From NCBI GenBank assembly GCA_016932295.1, contig JAFGDC010000384.1, positions 1 through 5,732 of the forward strand: a stretch of DNA of 5,732 bases, in the 5' to 3' direction. Below the pieces are notes generated by a model. It was not told where the DNA came from, made no database searches, and saw only the letters and a program-made list of their open reading frames with translations. The stretch is from a candidate division CSSED10-310 bacterium. GTDB taxonomy: Bacteria; CSSED10-310; JAFGDC01. The position numbers and the translations under genes were made by a program. Of this stretch, positions 5,128 to 5,732 are shown one piece after another. Numbering within the stretch: position 1 is the stretch's first letter; every line of letters starts with the position of its first letter.

Positions 5128-5732
5128 ATGAAACGATACCACGTGTCGGAAACACTGGTGAGGATCGCGGGACTGCTGGCGGCGGTTATGCTGTTGTTGG
5201 GAACGGTCACCCGGGTCGGTGCCGAGGGATACGGCGTGGCGGTATGCGGTGGCATCAACAAGTCGTATGTGTGCAGTTCAGGCGGCAACTACTGCTGGTG
5301 CTGCGATGGTACTGGATGTGTGAACGGCGGCAACTGCGTATGGTATGCCTGGAACTGTCGCTGCAACGATGGAGAATACCTGCCCTGGTGCACGAACGCG
5401 AACACCTGGGATAATTACGCCACCAGCAATGGTTGGCCGGTATGTTCCAATCCCAAGGTCGGCGCCGTGGGCGTGCACGAGGGTGGCACGTACGGGCATG
5501 TCGGGTATGTCACGGGTGTGTCCGGCAACACGGTGTATTCCGCGGAGCAGGGCTGTGGTTCCTGCGGCACCTGGTATAACTACGCTCGGGACAAGAGTTA
5601 TTGGGACGGTGGTTTCATCTATTTTCACTATGACAGTTGCAATACTCCAACCCGCACTCCCACCAGAACTCCGACCCGCACTCCCACCAGAACCCCCACC
5701 CGGACGCCGACCCGCACTCCCACCCACACCCC
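5128..5732 (+). CDS. Exported Cys-rich CHAP-domain protein with TPTR repeats, 3' partial
   Basis: The frame is open to the right edge, giving at least 201 residues. Residues 1-32 are a signal peptide (basic start, LLAAVMLLLG core, likely cut after VGA). Residues about 67-168 match a CHAP domain (cysteine-histidine amidohydrolase/peptidase): catalytic Cys70 in GGNCVWYAW, ANTWDNYA (91-98), PKVGAVGV (109-116), His124 in YGHVGYV and Glu140 in YSAEQG as the third residue. CHAP enzymes cut peptidoglycan amide or peptide bonds, or glutathionylspermidine in some families; with an export signal, cell-wall cleavage is the likelier role. There are 14 cysteines in the first 171 residues. Eight (40, 49, 56, 58, 59, 64, 77, 79) cluster around the catalytic one, suggesting a disulfide-bonded extracellular enzyme. 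From residue 173 six TPTR units and a TPTH follow as a linker. What it leads to lies outside the window, perhaps an anchor or a binding domain. Confidence 0.88.
   Translation, partial: MKRYHVSETLVRIAGLLAAVMLLLGTVTRVGAEGYGVAVCGGINKSYVCSSGGNYCWCCDGTGCVNGGNCVWYAWNCRCNDGEYLPWCTNANTWDNYATSNGWPVCSNPKVGAVGVHEGGTYGHVGYVTGVSGNTVYSAEQGCGSCGTWYNYARDKSYWDGGFIYFHYDSCNTPTRTPTRTPTRTPTRTPTRTPTRTPTHT
5644..5732 (+). repeat. 12-bp tandem repeats encoding TPTR, continuing past the window
   Basis: Units start every 12 bases from 5644. Units 1+2 (5644-5667) and 3+4 (5668-5691) form a 24-bp duplication differing only at one silent base, with CGC and AGA arginine codons alternating. Later units diverge at third positions. 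The array is cut off by the window end. Confidence 0.85.

Overview
The window looks like a moderately GC-rich genome of a Gram-negative, probably environmental bacterium. The evidence is a PatZ-type acyl-CoA synthetase/GNAT fusion, several exported proteins with Thr-Pro linkers, and a C-terminal VPSLNP + membrane helix + Arg-rich tail resembling the IPTL/PEP-CTERM sorting handles. The phylum cannot be fixed from the sequence. All supported genes are on the + strand.

Layout. (1) From the left edge to 1741 is the 3' part of a large protein: NDP-forming acyl-CoA synthetase/ATP-grasp fused to a C-terminal GNAT acetyltransferase. Its start lies outside the window. (2) From 1742 to about 2445 is a gene-poor stretch that I read as decayed or frame-damaged coding DNA. 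It begins with three copies of an ATCATG/CATGAT arm that can form two competing hairpins (1765-1805). Next comes a clear CBM20 (starch-binding) domain whose first strand lies in another frame and which lacks the usual binding tryptophans (1828-2072). Last is a second coding-like segment broken at a T8 run (to 2326). (3) From 2523 to 4256 is an exported DUF2341 + LamG/ConA-lectin-like protein with a roughly 180-residue Thr/Pro/Ser linker and a C-terminal sorting/anchor signal, preceded by a TTGACA promoter candidate and a very strong Shine-Dalgarno. (4) From 4257 to 4601 is an intergenic region with no convincing gene and one promoter candidate. (5) From 4602 to 5117 is a small exported protein of PsbP/Mog1-like appearance. 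(6) From 5128 to the right edge is the start of an exported, Cys-rich CHAP-domain protein followed by TPTR repeats. It is open at the window end. It sits 10 nt behind the previous gene, so the two are probably cotranscribed.

How they fit together. Apart from the metabolic/acetylation enzyme at the left, the locus is a set of exported proteins: a putative carbohydrate-binding lectin-like surface protein, a small periplasmic or secreted protein, and a putative peptidoglycan amidase/endopeptidase. The lectin-like protein and the CHAP protein both use Thr-Pro linkers, consistent with display on or outside the envelope. The most unusual items are the cysteine-rich CHAP protein, the damaged CBM20 region and the competing-hairpin palindromes. 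I see no RNA gene, insertion sequence or CRISPR array.
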